Origin: Mesorhizobium sp. | Lineage (GTDB): Bacteria > Pseudomonadota > Alphaproteobacteria > Rhizobiales > Rhizobiaceae | Length of the DNA stretch: 64,000 bases | Reading direction: 5' to 3' | Assembly: GCF_004963255.1 (NCBI RefSeq) | Contig: NZ_SUGA01000033.1 | Span: forward strand, 1-64,000 | Shown here: in pieces, positions 17,501-24,568 of the stretch | How positions within the stretch are numbered: position 1 is the stretch's first letter | Layout: the number at the start of each line of letters is the position of its first letter | Translations under genes and position numbers: made by a program | Notes under the pieces: generated by a model | Told to the model about the DNA's origin: nothing | Seen by the model: the letters and a program-made list of their open reading frames with translations, nothing else | Databases searched by the model: none

Positions 17501-17912
17501 CGACGGCCGCCGCGTCTCCGTCGCCGGCCTCGTGCTGGTCCGCCAGCGTCCTGGCAAGGGCAACGCCATCTTCCTGACGCTGGAGGACGAAAAATCGATC
17601 GCCAACGTCATCATCTGGCCGCGCGTCTTCGACCGCTTCCGCCCGGTGGTGATGGGCGCCCGCTTCATCCGCGTCACCGGCAAGCTGCAGCATGAATCAA
17701 ACGTCATCCACATCGTCGCCGACAGGATCGAGGATTTGACCTCCTGGCTGAGCGTGCTGCTGGAGTCCGCCAATTGCCCGGTCATCGAGCCCGCCGAACG
17801 GCCGGTTGGATCAAAGGCCGACGCAAGCCGTGGCCTGCCGGTCCATCAGAATCTTGAAGCCCTGTCGGGTGCTGCACAACAGGTCATGCCGAAAGGACGG
17901 AATTTTCAGTAG
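14580..17912 (+). CDS. dnaE2: Error-prone DNA polymerase DnaE2 (ImuC)
   Basis: The product is 1110 aa, beginning at the ATG overlapping the imuB stop; this gives the expected N-terminus YAEFGISSNFSFLRGAS of the PHP domain. The polymerase core follows: ILCQGRGSAANSIICF, the catalytic PDIDVDFEHERRDEVI aspartates, and GFGEYGFPESHAASFALLVY. Then come a helix-hairpin-helix region and an OB fold (VAGLVLVRQRPGKGNAIFLT). The end KGRNFQ is close to the usual R-N-F-H C-terminus. It replicates across lesions with ImuA and ImuB and is SOS-induced through the upstream LexA box. It is distinct from the replicative DnaE1, which is not in this window. Confidence 0.96.
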   Translation: MNALTAIPYAEFGISSNFSFLRGASKPEELVVTAKFYGFASIGLADRNTVAGVVRAWQQAKVEKMPYHPGCRLVFGDGTPDILAYPRDRQGWGHLCRMLTQANLRNETEKGATLLELDDLLEWGDRMSLAILPNLSGGAEGNLELISRLKDRFGAALRLAVAPDYGGNDRFRIEQAAAMADQARVPLMATNDVLYHAAERRPLQDVLTAIRLNTPVCEVGLELTANAERHLKPPLEMARLFRRHPEALAETLRFADELTFSLSDLEYNYPDEPTESGLGPQAELERLAREGAVRRYPAGVPEYVLERIDSELALIERLNYARYFLTVHDIVKFARSKDILCQGRGSAANSIICFCIGITEVGPERIDTLFERFISEERNEPPDIDVDFEHERRDEVIAYIYDKYSAKRTALAAAVISYRGRSALREVAKAMGLSEDVRSALSSTIWGWSTSELGEREANAGGLDRTDPLSRQVLERANEIMGFPRHLSQHVGGFVITRDRLDEVVPIVKTAMEERKMVEWDKDDLDAVKILKVDVLALGMLTCLKRAFTLLTDHYPQARDPFGRPYVLATLPEEHEDVYAMIQRADTLGVFQIESRAQMSMLPRLKPENFYDLVIEVAIVRPGPIQGDMVHPYLRRRQGKEAVHYPSLELKKILGKTLGVPLFQEQAMKIAIVAGGFRPGEADELRRAMATFKRTGTIGNYRQRMIDGMVGNGYDKEFAERCFKQIEGFGEYGFPESHAASFALLVYASCWFKTFYPDVFCAAILNAQPMGFYQPAQLVRDARDHGVEVCEVDINHSVWDCTLEATAFDPSRILERHASMRGVIETAHAVRLGFRQIKGLSKERMEAVVAQRGGGYRSVRDVWLRSGLDVGEIERLAEADAFRSIGLDRRAALWEVRALDGRSAAEKLPLFDQPSLRLRELEPETKLPKMPLGEHVVHDYRLLGLSLKEHPVAFLRERLTHAGITPNAQLPSVRDGRRVSVAGLVLVRQRPGKGNAIFLTLEDEKSIANVIIWPRVFDRFRPVVMGARFIRVTGKLQHESNVIHIVADRIEDLTSWLSVLLESANCPVIEPAERPVGSKADASRGLPVHQNLEALSGAAQQVMPKGRNFQ

Positions 17913-17968
17913 GATGACACGAGGAAGACGCCCGACTACGTGTGCCGTCACGATGCACAACTTTGATG

Positions 17969-18145
17969 TCGGCGGGACAGCGCCCCCCTCTGTCCTGCCG
18001 GACATCTCCCCCACAAGGGGGGAGATCGATGTCTCGCCAGCTTTCGCCAATCGCCAACGTTGCAGGATACGCTGGGCGCCGCAGCTGCCAATCTCCCCCC
18101 TTGTGGGGGAGATGGCCGGCAGGCCAGAGGGGGGCGCGAAGGATC
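17969..18145. repeat. Inverted pair of family A repeats
   Basis: One unit runs in reverse at 17969-18026 and one forward at 18089-18145, separated by about 60 bp. Together they could fold into a long hairpin between dnaE2 and the convergent Trm112-like gene. No gene is seen in 17913-18179. Confidence 0.85.
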
Positions 18146-18179
18146 GCCAACCTACGTCGCGCTGCGCCTATGAGCCCGC

Positions 18180-18428
18180 TCACGAAGGCCCGCCGAGCCG
18201 CGGCGGCGGTGGCGCCAGCATGTCCTCGGCCGAGATCGTGCGCGCCTCCGAAGGCAGCATGATGGGGATGCCGTCGCGCACCGGATAGGCGAGCTTCGCC
18301 ACGCGCGAGACCAGCTCGCCGCGCTCCGGATCCCAGGTCAGCGGCCCCTTGGTCAGCGGGCAGGCCAACAACTCCAGCAATTTCGGGTCAACCTCGGCTT
18401 TTCGTCCGTCACGTCCGTCCGCTGGCAT
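18180..18428 (-). CDS. Trm112-family small protein
   Basis: The product is 82 aa from ATG 18428. The core VDPKLLELLACPLTKGPLTW and AYPVRDGIPIMLPSEA matches the Trm112/YcaR family, small proteins that in other organisms stabilise methyltransferases. Only one Cys of the zinc-ribbon pattern is visible (CPLTKG), so metal binding is doubtful. The family core starts at residue 13, so a shorter start is possible. The Lon-domain gene lies about 170 nt upstream on the same strand, with an inverted repeat between them. Confidence 0.85.
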   Translation of the reverse strand: MPADGRDGRKAEVDPKLLELLACPLTKGPLTWDPERGELVSRVAKLAYPVRDGIPIMLPSEARTISAEDMLAPPPPRLGGPS

Positions 18429-18465
18429 CGCACTTTTCCATTGTCCAATTCCCCCGGCACTAAGT

Positions 18466-18600
18466 GTGTTGAGATTCAGGTCAGGCCGAGTCGAGAACGG
18501 CGGATTCCGAGAACCGGAGCGGAGCGTACTTGAAGTACGTGAGCACCGGAAGCGCAGGAAGCCGCCGTTCGCAGGCCGGGCTCACCTGAATATCAATACA
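18466..18600. repeat. Inverted-repeat element related to family C
   Basis: The outer arms GTGTTGAGATTCAGGT and ACCTGAATATCAATACAC flank inner arms ACGGCGGATTCC/GGAAGCCGCCGTT. The centre GAGAACCGGAGCGGAGCG and CGTGAGCACCGGAAGCGCAG is shared with the elements at 1094 and 11401. It ends next to the stop codon of the Lon-domain gene. Confidence 0.75.
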
Positions 18601-18601
18601 C

Positions 18602-19273
18602 TTATTGCAGGCTGGACCCGAACTCGTCATCCTCGCGCGCCAGCGTCATTTCGGTGATGGCGATCAGCGTTTCGGCGCGCGTCTTCAGGTCCGGCGCTTC
18701 CAGGAGCGCCTGTTTCTCGGCCGGCCCGTAGGGCGCCATCATCGACAGCGCATTGACCAGCATGCCGTTTTCGGCGCGGCTGACGCTTTCCCAATCGGCC
18801 TCGAGGTCGTTGGCCTGCAGATAGGCGCGAAACGCCTTGAGCAGCGCCGGCCGGTCGATCTCGGCGGCGGCCGGGTCCTCCTCGAGGTCAGCCAGGAAGG
18901 GCATGATCTTGCACTGCCGGAACGGCGCCTTTGCCGCGAGCTCCTGCACGATGCGGAACCGGCACACGCCCTGCAGCGAGATCAGGTACCGGCCGTCGCC
19001 CGTCTCGGCGAGAGAGATGATGCGCCCGGCGCAGCCGACGCTGCACAGCTCCGGCTCGCCGTCGTCGCGCAATGCGCCGTCGAGGCTCGGCTGGATCATG
19101 CCGATCAGCCGCGAGCCGGCCATCGCCTGGTCGATCATCTGCAGATAGCGCGGCTCGAAGATGTTGAGTGGCATGCGGCCGCCGGGCAGCAGCAGCGCGC
19201 CGGCGAGCGGAAACACCGGGATTGCCGGCGGCAGATCCTTGGCCAGCCGGTAGAGGGCGTTACCGACGCGCAC
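18602..19273 (-). CDS. Lon N-terminal (LON substrate-binding) domain protein
   Basis: The product is 223 aa. The start is GTG at 19273, with GGGAGGG 5 nt upstream. The pattern IPVFPLAGALLLPGGRMPLNIFEPRYLQMI (about 18-47) is the hallmark of the LON substrate-binding domain. It continues with IGMIQPSL, CSVGCAGRIISLAETGDGRYLI and a helical C-terminus. No AAA or protease domain follows, so this is the stand-alone form. Its exact role is unsettled. The neighbour upstream is the CnoX-like thioredoxin, also minus strand, separated by 339 bp of repeats. Confidence 0.9.
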   Translation of the reverse strand: MRVGNALYRLAKDLPPAIPVFPLAGALLLPGGRMPLNIFEPRYLQMIDQAMAGSRLIGMIQPSLDGALRDDGEPELCSVGCAGRIISLAETGDGRYLISLQGVCRFRIVQELAAKAPFRQCKIMPFLADLEEDPAAAEIDRPALLKAFRAYLQANDLEADWESVSRAENGMLVNALSMMAPYGPAEKQALLEAPDLKTRAETLIAITEMTLAREDDEFGSSLQ

Positions 19274-19612
19274 CGCGACCCTCCCAACGCAACGCCGGCA
19301 AGTGCATCACCCTGCAATCTCCTCTCGCACCCTCGATCGGCACAGCCCTTATCTGGCGCTGGCACTCCTCCGCTCAAGCCTGCCGGTCGCGACAGCCGGC
19401 AAAAAACTTCAGAGCATGTCTCCCGAAAGTGGGAACCGGTTTCGGGATTAAAGACATGCTTAAATCAAAACCCAAAGCGCATGGAGCGAATCTGAAAGAT
19501 CGCGACGCGCTTTGAGCGCAATTCCGGGACAAGGGCGCAGCGGCCTTCGTCCGGAATTGCGTCAGAACAAATACCTAGAGCGTTTCGCGTTTCTGTGAAA
19601 CGCCGAAATGCT
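19274..19612. repeat. Intergenic cluster of small palindromes (family D type)
   Basis: Three units are visible: GCATGTCT ... AGACATGC (19414-19459) with an inner CCCGAAA/TTTCGGG; GCAATTCCGGGAC ... GTCCGGAATTGC (19518-19560); and GCGTTTC ... GAAACGC (about 19580-19605). No gene is supported here. Confidence 0.75.
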
Positions 19613-20608
19613 CTACGAGAACAGCAGCGACGACAGCTTGCGGCGTGCCGCCAGCGTCGCCTCGTCGGTCATTCCCCAGGCCTCGAACAACTTCAGCAGC
19701 TGCGCCCTGGCGCCGTCGTCGTTCCAGCTGCGGTCAGCCTTGACGATCGAAAGCAGATTGTCGGCGGCGGCATTGCGATCGCCGCGCGCGTTCTGGATCA
19801 TCGCCAGATCGAAGCGCGCCTGATGGTCGGCTGGGTTGGCGGCGAGCCGGCGCTCGAATTCGGCCGGATTGCCAAGCGCGGCCGCTTCGGCCGCCAGCGT
19901 CATCTTGGCGCGCAGCGCGGCGAGCGCCGGCGCGTCCTTCTTGTCCTCGGGCGCCCGGGCCAGAACCGCCTCGGCGCCTTCCGCGTCGCCGGCGTCGAAC
20001 AGGATTTCGCCCAAGCCGGCGATCGCCTCCAGCGTCTCCGGCGCCTGCTCGAGGATCGCGTCATAGATGTCGGCCGCGGTCTGCACGTCGCCGGCCGTGC
20101 GCGCCTCGGCGGCAGCGGCCAGCGCGTCGGCAATCTGCGGCGCGCCGCCGCCCTTGCCGCCGACCTTCTGGATGAATTGGTTGATCTGGCTTTCGGGAAT
20201 GGCGCCCATGAAGCCGTCGACCGGTTGGCCGTCCTTGAAGGCGATGACCGCGGGGATGGACTGGATGCCGAGCTGGCCGGCGATCGAGGGGTGGTCGTCG
20301 ATGTTCATCTTGACCAGCTTGACCTTGCCGCCGGCTGCCTGCACCGCCTTTTCCAGCTGCGGCGTCAGCTGCTTGCACGGCCCGCACCATGGCGCCCAGA
20401 AGTCGACCAGCACCGGCTGGCGCCGCGATTCCTGGATGACGTCGGCGGCGAAAGTCGCGGTGGTGGTGTCCTTGATCAGGTCGGCCGCCGCCGGCGCCTC
20501 GCCCAGCGAAACCTTGGGGCGGTCGCCGCCGCCATATTGCACCGTCTGGGCGTACTGGCCGCCATTGCCGCCGAACGCGCCGCTATACGGATTGTTGTCG
20601 CTCATCAT
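19613..20608 (-). CDS. Thioredoxin-TPR co-chaperone (YbbN/CnoX-like)
   Basis: The product is 331 aa. After a ~45-residue Gly/Asn-rich N-terminus comes a thioredoxin fold with WAPWCGPCK (Cys75 and Cys78), cis-Pro segment IQSIPAVIAFKDG, and then about 180 residues of TPR-like helices (DIYDAILEQAPETLEAIAGLGEIL and similar). The architecture is that of YbbN/CnoX, a holdase linked to GroEL and DnaK. Unlike E. coli CnoX, a full CGPC active site is kept, so redox activity is possible. ATG codons at 20608 and 20605 are both usable; GAAAGGG precedes them. Confidence 0.92.
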   Translation of the reverse strand: MMSDNNPYSGAFGGNGGQYAQTVQYGGGDRPKVSLGEAPAAADLIKDTTTATFAADVIQESRRQPVLVDFWAPWCGPCKQLTPQLEKAVQAAGGKVKLVKMNIDDHPSIAGQLGIQSIPAVIAFKDGQPVDGFMGAIPESQINQFIQKVGGKGGGAPQIADALAAAAEARTAGDVQTAADIYDAILEQAPETLEAIAGLGEILFDAGDAEGAEAVLARAPEDKKDAPALAALRAKMTLAAEAAALGNPAEFERRLAANPADHQARFDLAMIQNARGDRNAAADNLLSIVKADRSWNDDGARAQLLKLFEAWGMTDEATLAARRKLSSLLFS

Positions 20609-20689
20609 GTCGCCCTTTCGGTCGCGCTTTCAGGCGCGTCATTGTCGGATTTCGGAACCGCCTTCCATGTGGCGATCAAGCCCTGACTT

Positions 20690-21190
20690 TCAAGATTGTG
20701 AGACGTTCAGGATAACAGGATCGTGGCCGGTTGCCTCGACGAATCTGATCAGATCGGCGGCGGCGATCGAGGTCGTCGCCTCATTGGTCAGCGGATGGCC
20801 GTTGATGACGTCGTGGCTCATCAACGCTTGGTCGAGAACGACCTTCACCCGCCCTTCCGTGTCGTTGATCAGGCCGAAGACGGTGACCGCGCCGGGGATG
20901 ACGCCGAGCAGCTCCATCAGCATCTCGGGCTTGCCGAACGACACCCGGCTGGCGGCGCCGATCAGGTGATGGATCTGCTTCAGGTCGACGACGGCTTCCT
21001 CGCCGACGGTGACAAGGAAATAATTGTCCTTCTTGTCCTTGAGGAACAGGTTTTTGGTGTGGCCGCCGGGAATCTCGCCGCGCAAGGACTGCGAATCGGA
21101 GACGGTGAACAGCGGCGGGTGCCTGACCGTCGAGACGGAAATGCCGAGATCGGCAAGAAATTGATTGAGCTCGGCTTCGGTCTTCGGCAT
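20690..21190 (-). CDS. Prolyl-tRNA editing protein (YbaK/ProX family)
   Basis: The product is 166 aa from the ATG of MPKTEAELNQF. The YbaK/INS editing fold is recognisable: HPPLFTVSDSQSLRGEIPGGHTKNLFLKDKK, TVGEEAVVDLKQIHHLIGA, GVIPGAVTVFGLIND and HPLTNEATTSI. The conserved KNLFLKD lysine and the GxxPG loop are present. Free-standing ProX deacylates Ala-tRNA(Pro), or other mischarged tRNAs in some relatives. It is upstream of, and probably independent from, the thioredoxin gene (81 nt away). Confidence 0.92.
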   Translation of the reverse strand: MPKTEAELNQFLADLGISVSTVRHPPLFTVSDSQSLRGEIPGGHTKNLFLKDKKDNYFLVTVGEEAVVDLKQIHHLIGAASRVSFGKPEMLMELLGVIPGAVTVFGLINDTEGRVKVVLDQALMSHDVINGHPLTNEATTSIAAADLIRFVEATGHDPVILNVSQS

Positions 21191-21451
21191 CGGTCCTCGC
21201 GCGGTCAAAAGAGCGGTCACGCCGTTTACGGCCAACAATGCCCTCGGGGCAAGGCCGCAGGGCAATTCCTGGAAAGGCGCGCGGAAGCTTCGAGCGCGGA
21301 TTTGCGATCCGCCGGTTCCGCGCCGCTTCGATGCTTTCGAGGCGGACGTCGCCGCGGGAAAAATTCGCCGCAAAAAAGACCGTCATTTCCCTGTTGCAAT
21401 CGCCGCGCTCTTCGGCCATATAGGCGCGGCTTGCGGCCCGAGGCCGCGCGA

Positions 21452-21526
21452 GCGGGTGTAGCTCAGGGGTAGAGCACAACCTTGCCAAGGTTGGGGTCGG
21501 GCGTTCGAATCGCCTCACCCGCTCCA
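21452..21526 (+). tRNA. tRNA-Gly (anticodon GCC)
   Basis: The acceptor stem GCGGGTG pairs with CACCCGC; CCA is encoded at the 3' end. The D-arm GCTCAGGGGTAGAGC and the T-loop GTTCGAATC are standard. The anticodon loop TTGCCAA gives GCC at 21484-21486. A strong terminator follows. Confidence 0.97.
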
Positions 21527-21555
21527 GTTTCCTCCACCGAGGATCAAGCAATCGA

Positions 21556-21583
21556 AAAGCCGCGGTTTCGCCGCGGCTTTTTC
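21556..21583 (+). terminator. Rho-independent terminator after tRNA-Gly
   Basis: A perfect stem of at least 10 bp, AAAGCCGCGG/CCGCGGCTTT, with a 5-nt loop, is followed by a T run. It sits 30 nt after the tRNA. Confidence 0.9.
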
Positions 21584-21862
21584 GCGTCTGGACCATTTGA
21601 GCTTCTTGATCTTCGAAGCTTCCCGGATTGCCGGGGAAGTGACGACATCTGCCGCCGGCAGTTGGCGCGGGTCATCCGGGAAGTGCCGCCATCCATCAGA
21701 CTTGGGTCGCACGCCAAAGGGACTGTAGAGCCTCTTTTGCCGGGCACCTGACAACTATATGTTGAGTGAAAGTGCCGGAACTAAATCCGGCCGGACTGTT
21801 TCGCGGGGCGCAGTTCCTGCGAGTCGTTGCGTTGGGGCATACTAGATCAAAGAACGTCGGCC
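21584..21862. other. Intergenic stretch, nothing assignable
   Basis: This lies between the tRNA terminator and the first small ORF. It is less GC-rich than its surroundings and holds only short unsupported open frames. A promoter for the 21863 unit presumably lies here, but no clear boxes were found. Confidence 0.5.
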
Positions 21863-22123
21863 ATGAGGTTCACAGCCTTACGGGATCCGTGCGGCCAATG
21901 GATGGTGTATGACCTGCTTTCGGGTTATCCGGCGCAGGTTGGGGACATATTGTTGCTCGGCCTGAGCCGCGAGGAGGCGGAGCGGCTTGCCGGACAGGCG
22001 GATCAATCGGCGCCGCAGCCATTTCGTCCGTATTGCAGCCATTTATCGATACTCTGCCGTTCCGATCCGGAACAATCGCACTCGTCGGAGATTTGGATGC
22101 GCCGACCGAGGGAGCGCCGATGA
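21863..22123 (+). CDS. Small hypothetical protein, first tandem paralog
   Basis: The product is 86 aa, MRFTALRDPCGQWMVYDLLS... Residues 1-48 align with residues 1-48 of the next gene: MRF-A--DPC--W-V-DL----PA-----L-GL---EAE-LA-QA. The last ~38 residues are Ser/Arg-rich, have no counterpart, and may be read-through. The stop overlaps the next start (ATGA). No signal peptide or membrane helix is seen, and I do not recognise the family. Conservation between the two copies supports both being real genes. Confidence 0.6.
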   Translation: MRFTALRDPCGQWMVYDLLSGYPAQVGDILLLGLSREEAERLAGQADQSAPQPFRPYCSHLSILCRSDPEQSHSSEIWMRRPRERR

Positions 22124-22317
22124 GGTTCGCAGCGATGCAGGATCCGTGTGACGACTGGCTTGTCCATGATCTGGCTCTCGACCTCCCGGCGGAGATGGAT
22201 GGCCGGGTGCTGATCGGGCTGACGCATGGCGAAGCCGAGGATCTGGCCGACCAGGCCAATGCGGGAATTGGCGGGCAGGTTGTCGATTCGCCGGTTTCCT
22301 TCGCCAGCGTCGCCTGA
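22120..22317 (+). CDS. Small hypothetical protein, second tandem paralog
   Basis: The product is 65 aa, MRFAAMQDPCDDWLVHDLAL..., translationally coupled to the preceding paralog. Shared features are a DPC motif at residues 8-10, a Trp at 13, a V-x-D-L strand, a Gly-Leu turn, and an EAExLAxQA helix. Paralog identity is moderate, so the duplication is not recent. The shorter copy probably shows the true domain boundary of about 50 residues. The function is unknown. Confidence 0.6.
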   Translation: MRFAAMQDPCDDWLVHDLALDLPAEMDGRVLIGLTHGEAEDLADQANAGIGGQVVDSPVSFASVA

Positions 22318-22530
22318 GGACGCGGTCCGCAGAGCCGAGATTCAACCCCAGATCACATCGGATAACATTTGCGTGCCAACGCATTTCAACCTTGCGCCGG
22401 CTTCTATATCCCCTTCCAGGGCCGAGAACCGCCGGCGGTGAGTGGCCTTCACCGCGACACGACGTGACCAGACGGCCCGTTTCGGAGAAAAGCGGTTTCT
22501 ACCGCTTCCTCCATCATAGGGAGTGTCATC

Positions 22531-22914
22531 ATGCGTTCTTTCATCGCAAAAATCGTCGCGGCCGCTTCGATCCTCGCGGCCATCCCGCTTTCAAGCGCCT
22601 ATGCGGTGCACCGTCACCACAGGGCGCAGGTTGACACCATGAGCACCGCATCGGTTCCGGCGAACCCGGAAGCGAGAGCGGCCATGGAGCAGTTGCTGGG
22701 CGTGAAACAGGGTATCCGTGAGGCCCGGGAGATGGGCAAGATCACGCAGGACCAGGCCCGCGACCTGATGCGGCAGGCGGACGCCATCCAGCCCACCCGA
22801 GGCCGTTCGGCGATCGGGCAGATCAACCAGTTGGATCAGCGGCTTCAGAATGCTTCCGGCCAAGGGACCTATATCGGCAGCGGCGGCGATGGCGGCTACT
22901 ATCCGAACGGCTGA
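22531..22914 (+). CDS. Small secreted protein of unknown function
   Basis: The product is 127 aa, preceded by GGGAG 9 nt before the ATG. Residues 1-25 form a clear signal peptide ending SSAYA-V. The mature part begins with a His/Arg-rich patch (HRHHR), then a helical region AAMEQLLGVKQGIREAREMGKITQDQARDL, and ends in a Gly/Tyr-rich tail. Export to the periplasm is expected. I do not recognise the family. It stands alone between the small paralog pair and the Lrp regulator. Confidence 0.7.
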   Translation: MRSFIAKIVAAASILAAIPLSSAYAVHRHHRAQVDTMSTASVPANPEARAAMEQLLGVKQGIREAREMGKITQDQARDLMRQADAIQPTRGRSAIGQINQLDQRLQNASGQGTYIGSGGDGGYYPNG

Positions 22915-23058
22915 CGACCCGAGCGCTCCCCCCCCGCAATGCGGCCGCCGGTGTGATCGAGCCCTGCCGCGCCTCACACCGGGGCCGTCGCGTTCCCACG
23001 ATGCCAAGGCGGAGATAACGCCCGCGGGCCGCCGACCGTCCCGAGACTCACGGAGCTG

Positions 23059-23499
23059 TTATGCCAGCCGCGCCCGGGTCGTCCGCGGCGTCGCCAGCAG
23101 CAGGCTGGTCTCGCTGCCTGTTATGCCAGGGATCAGCCTTATCCGGCGCAGCACGGCGTCGAAATCGGTGAGCGAGGCGGTGCCGAGCTCCACCACGAGG
23201 TCCCAGCGGCCGTTGGTGGTGTGGATGGTCGAAACCTCGGGCAGGCCGCCGAGCGCCCGGATGACACGGTCGGCGGCATGGCCCTCGATCTCGATCATCA
23301 TCACGCCGCGTATCCTCTGATCGACCGCGTCGGCGCGCAGCACCACCGTGTAGCCGATGATCTCGCCGGATTTTTCCAGCCGCTCCATGCGCGACCGGAC
23401 CGTGGCGCGCGAGACGCCGAGATCGATGGCGAGATCGGAAACGCTGCGCCGCGCATCATGCCGCAGAAGCGTGACCAGTCTTTCGTCGAGCGCGTCCAT
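23059..23499 (-). CDS. Lrp/AsnC-family regulator (probably of the arginase operon)
   Basis: The product is 146 aa. The N-terminal helix-turn-helix is LDERLVTLLRHDARRSVSDLAIDLGVSRATVRSRMERLEKSGEI (4-47). A RAM ligand-binding domain follows (GVMMIEIEG, VSTIHTTNGRWDLVVELG). It is transcribed divergently from arginase across 131 bp. This is the usual arrangement for an amino-acid-responsive regulator of arginine catabolism, so control of 23631-25627 is inferred. Confidence 0.92.
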   Translation of the reverse strand: MDALDERLVTLLRHDARRSVSDLAIDLGVSRATVRSRMERLEKSGEIIGYTVVLRADAVDQRIRGVMMIEIEGHAADRVIRALGGLPEVSTIHTTNGRWDLVVELGTASLTDFDAVLRRIRLIPGITGSETSLLLATPRTTRARLA

Positions 23500-23630
23500 G
23501 ATTGCTCATCCTGATCAAGTTGGATGTGCAGAATGATAGATTACCCTTCTCGAAATGCCAATTTCGTCTGTTCAAACCGCCAGCGCCTGATGATCCAATC
23601 AGCCAATCAATCGTAAGGGCTGAAAAAATC

Positions 23631-24566
23631 ATGCGCTGCAGGATCGTCGGCGCGCCGGTGCAGGACGGCGCAGGCAGGATGGGATGCGAGATGGGGCCGA
23701 GCGCGCTGCGCACGGCAGGTCTCGTCTCGGTGCTGGCCGAGCTCGGCCATGAGGTCGAGGACTGGGGGGCGGTCGAGAAGGCCGCGGCGCGCCCGGTGGT
23801 GGTGCACGGCAACCTCGCGCTCAAGGCGCTGCCCGAGATCTCCGCCTGGACCGCGGCAATTGCCGAGACCGCCTACGCCGCTTCCAGGGACGCCGTGCCG
23901 ATCTTCCTCGGCGGCGACCATTCGATCTCCGCCGGCACGGTGTCCGGCGTGGCGCGCCGCGCCGCCAAACGCGGCCGGCCGCTCTTCGTGCTGTGGCTCG
24001 ACGCTCATCCGGATTTCCACACGCTCGACACCACCACCAGCGGCAATCTGCACGGCGTGCCGCTCGCCTATGCCAGCGGCCAGGCGGGCTTCAAGGGTTA
24101 TTTCCCGGATCTGCCGCAGGCGGTCGACCCGGCCCGCATCTGCGCCATCGGCCTGCGCAGCGTCGATCCGGCCGAGCGCCGCGCGCTCGCTGAAGCCGGC
24201 GTCACCGTGCATGACATGCGCGCCATTGACGAGCACGGCATCGCGCCCTTGCTGCGCGCTTTCCTCGCCCGCGTCGAAAAGGAGAACGGGCTCTTGCATG
24301 TCAGTCTCGACGTCGACTTCCTCGACCCGTCGATCGCGCCGGCCGTCGGCACCACCGTTCCCGGCGGCGCCACCTTCCGCGAGGCGCATCTGGTGATGGA
24401 GATGCTGTCCGACAGCTGTCTCGTCTCCAGCCTCGACCTGGTCGAATTGAACCCGTTCCTCGACGAGCGCGGCCGCACCGCGACCCTGATGGTCGACCTC
24501 ACCGCCAGCCTTATGGGCCGCCGCATCATGGACCGCCCGACCCGCAGCCATTCCGGGAGCCTCTGA
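23631..24566 (+). CDS. Arginase
   Basis: The product is 311 aa from the ATG of MRCRIVGAP; the frame upstream to 23502 overlaps the regulatory region. Manganese-site motifs are intact: GGDHS (94-98), DAHPDFH (124-130) and SLDVDFLDP near 225. The substrate-loop segment TSGNLHGVPLA is also there. It hydrolyses arginine to ornithine and urea. The ornithine cyclodeaminase gene starts 2 nt after its stop, forming a two-step arginine-to-proline route under the divergent Lrp regulator. Confidence 0.95.
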   Translation: MRCRIVGAPVQDGAGRMGCEMGPSALRTAGLVSVLAELGHEVEDWGAVEKAAARPVVVHGNLALKALPEISAWTAAIAETAYAASRDAVPIFLGGDHSISAGTVSGVARRAAKRGRPLFVLWLDAHPDFHTLDTTTSGNLHGVPLAYASGQAGFKGYFPDLPQAVDPARICAIGLRSVDPAERRALAEAGVTVHDMRAIDEHGIAPLLRAFLARVEKENGLLHVSLDVDFLDPSIAPAVGTTVPGGATFREAHLVMEMLSDSCLVSSLDLVELNPFLDERGRTATLMVDLTASLMGRRIMDRPTRSHSGSL

Positions 24567-24568
24567 TC

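Noticed and set aside
17969..18145. Family A repeats as a CRISPR array
   Set aside because: Copies are dispersed across the window, in both orientations and without regular spacers; no cas genes are present. They behave as intergenic palindromic elements.
21452..21526. tRNA-Gly as an integration site for a genomic island
   Set aside because: No integrase, no direct repeat of the tRNA 3' end and no phage-like genes were found downstream. The following small genes look resident.
22591..23007. 138-codon frame antisense to the small secreted protein
   Set aside because: The plus-strand gene has a signal peptide and a ribosome site; the antisense frame has neither.
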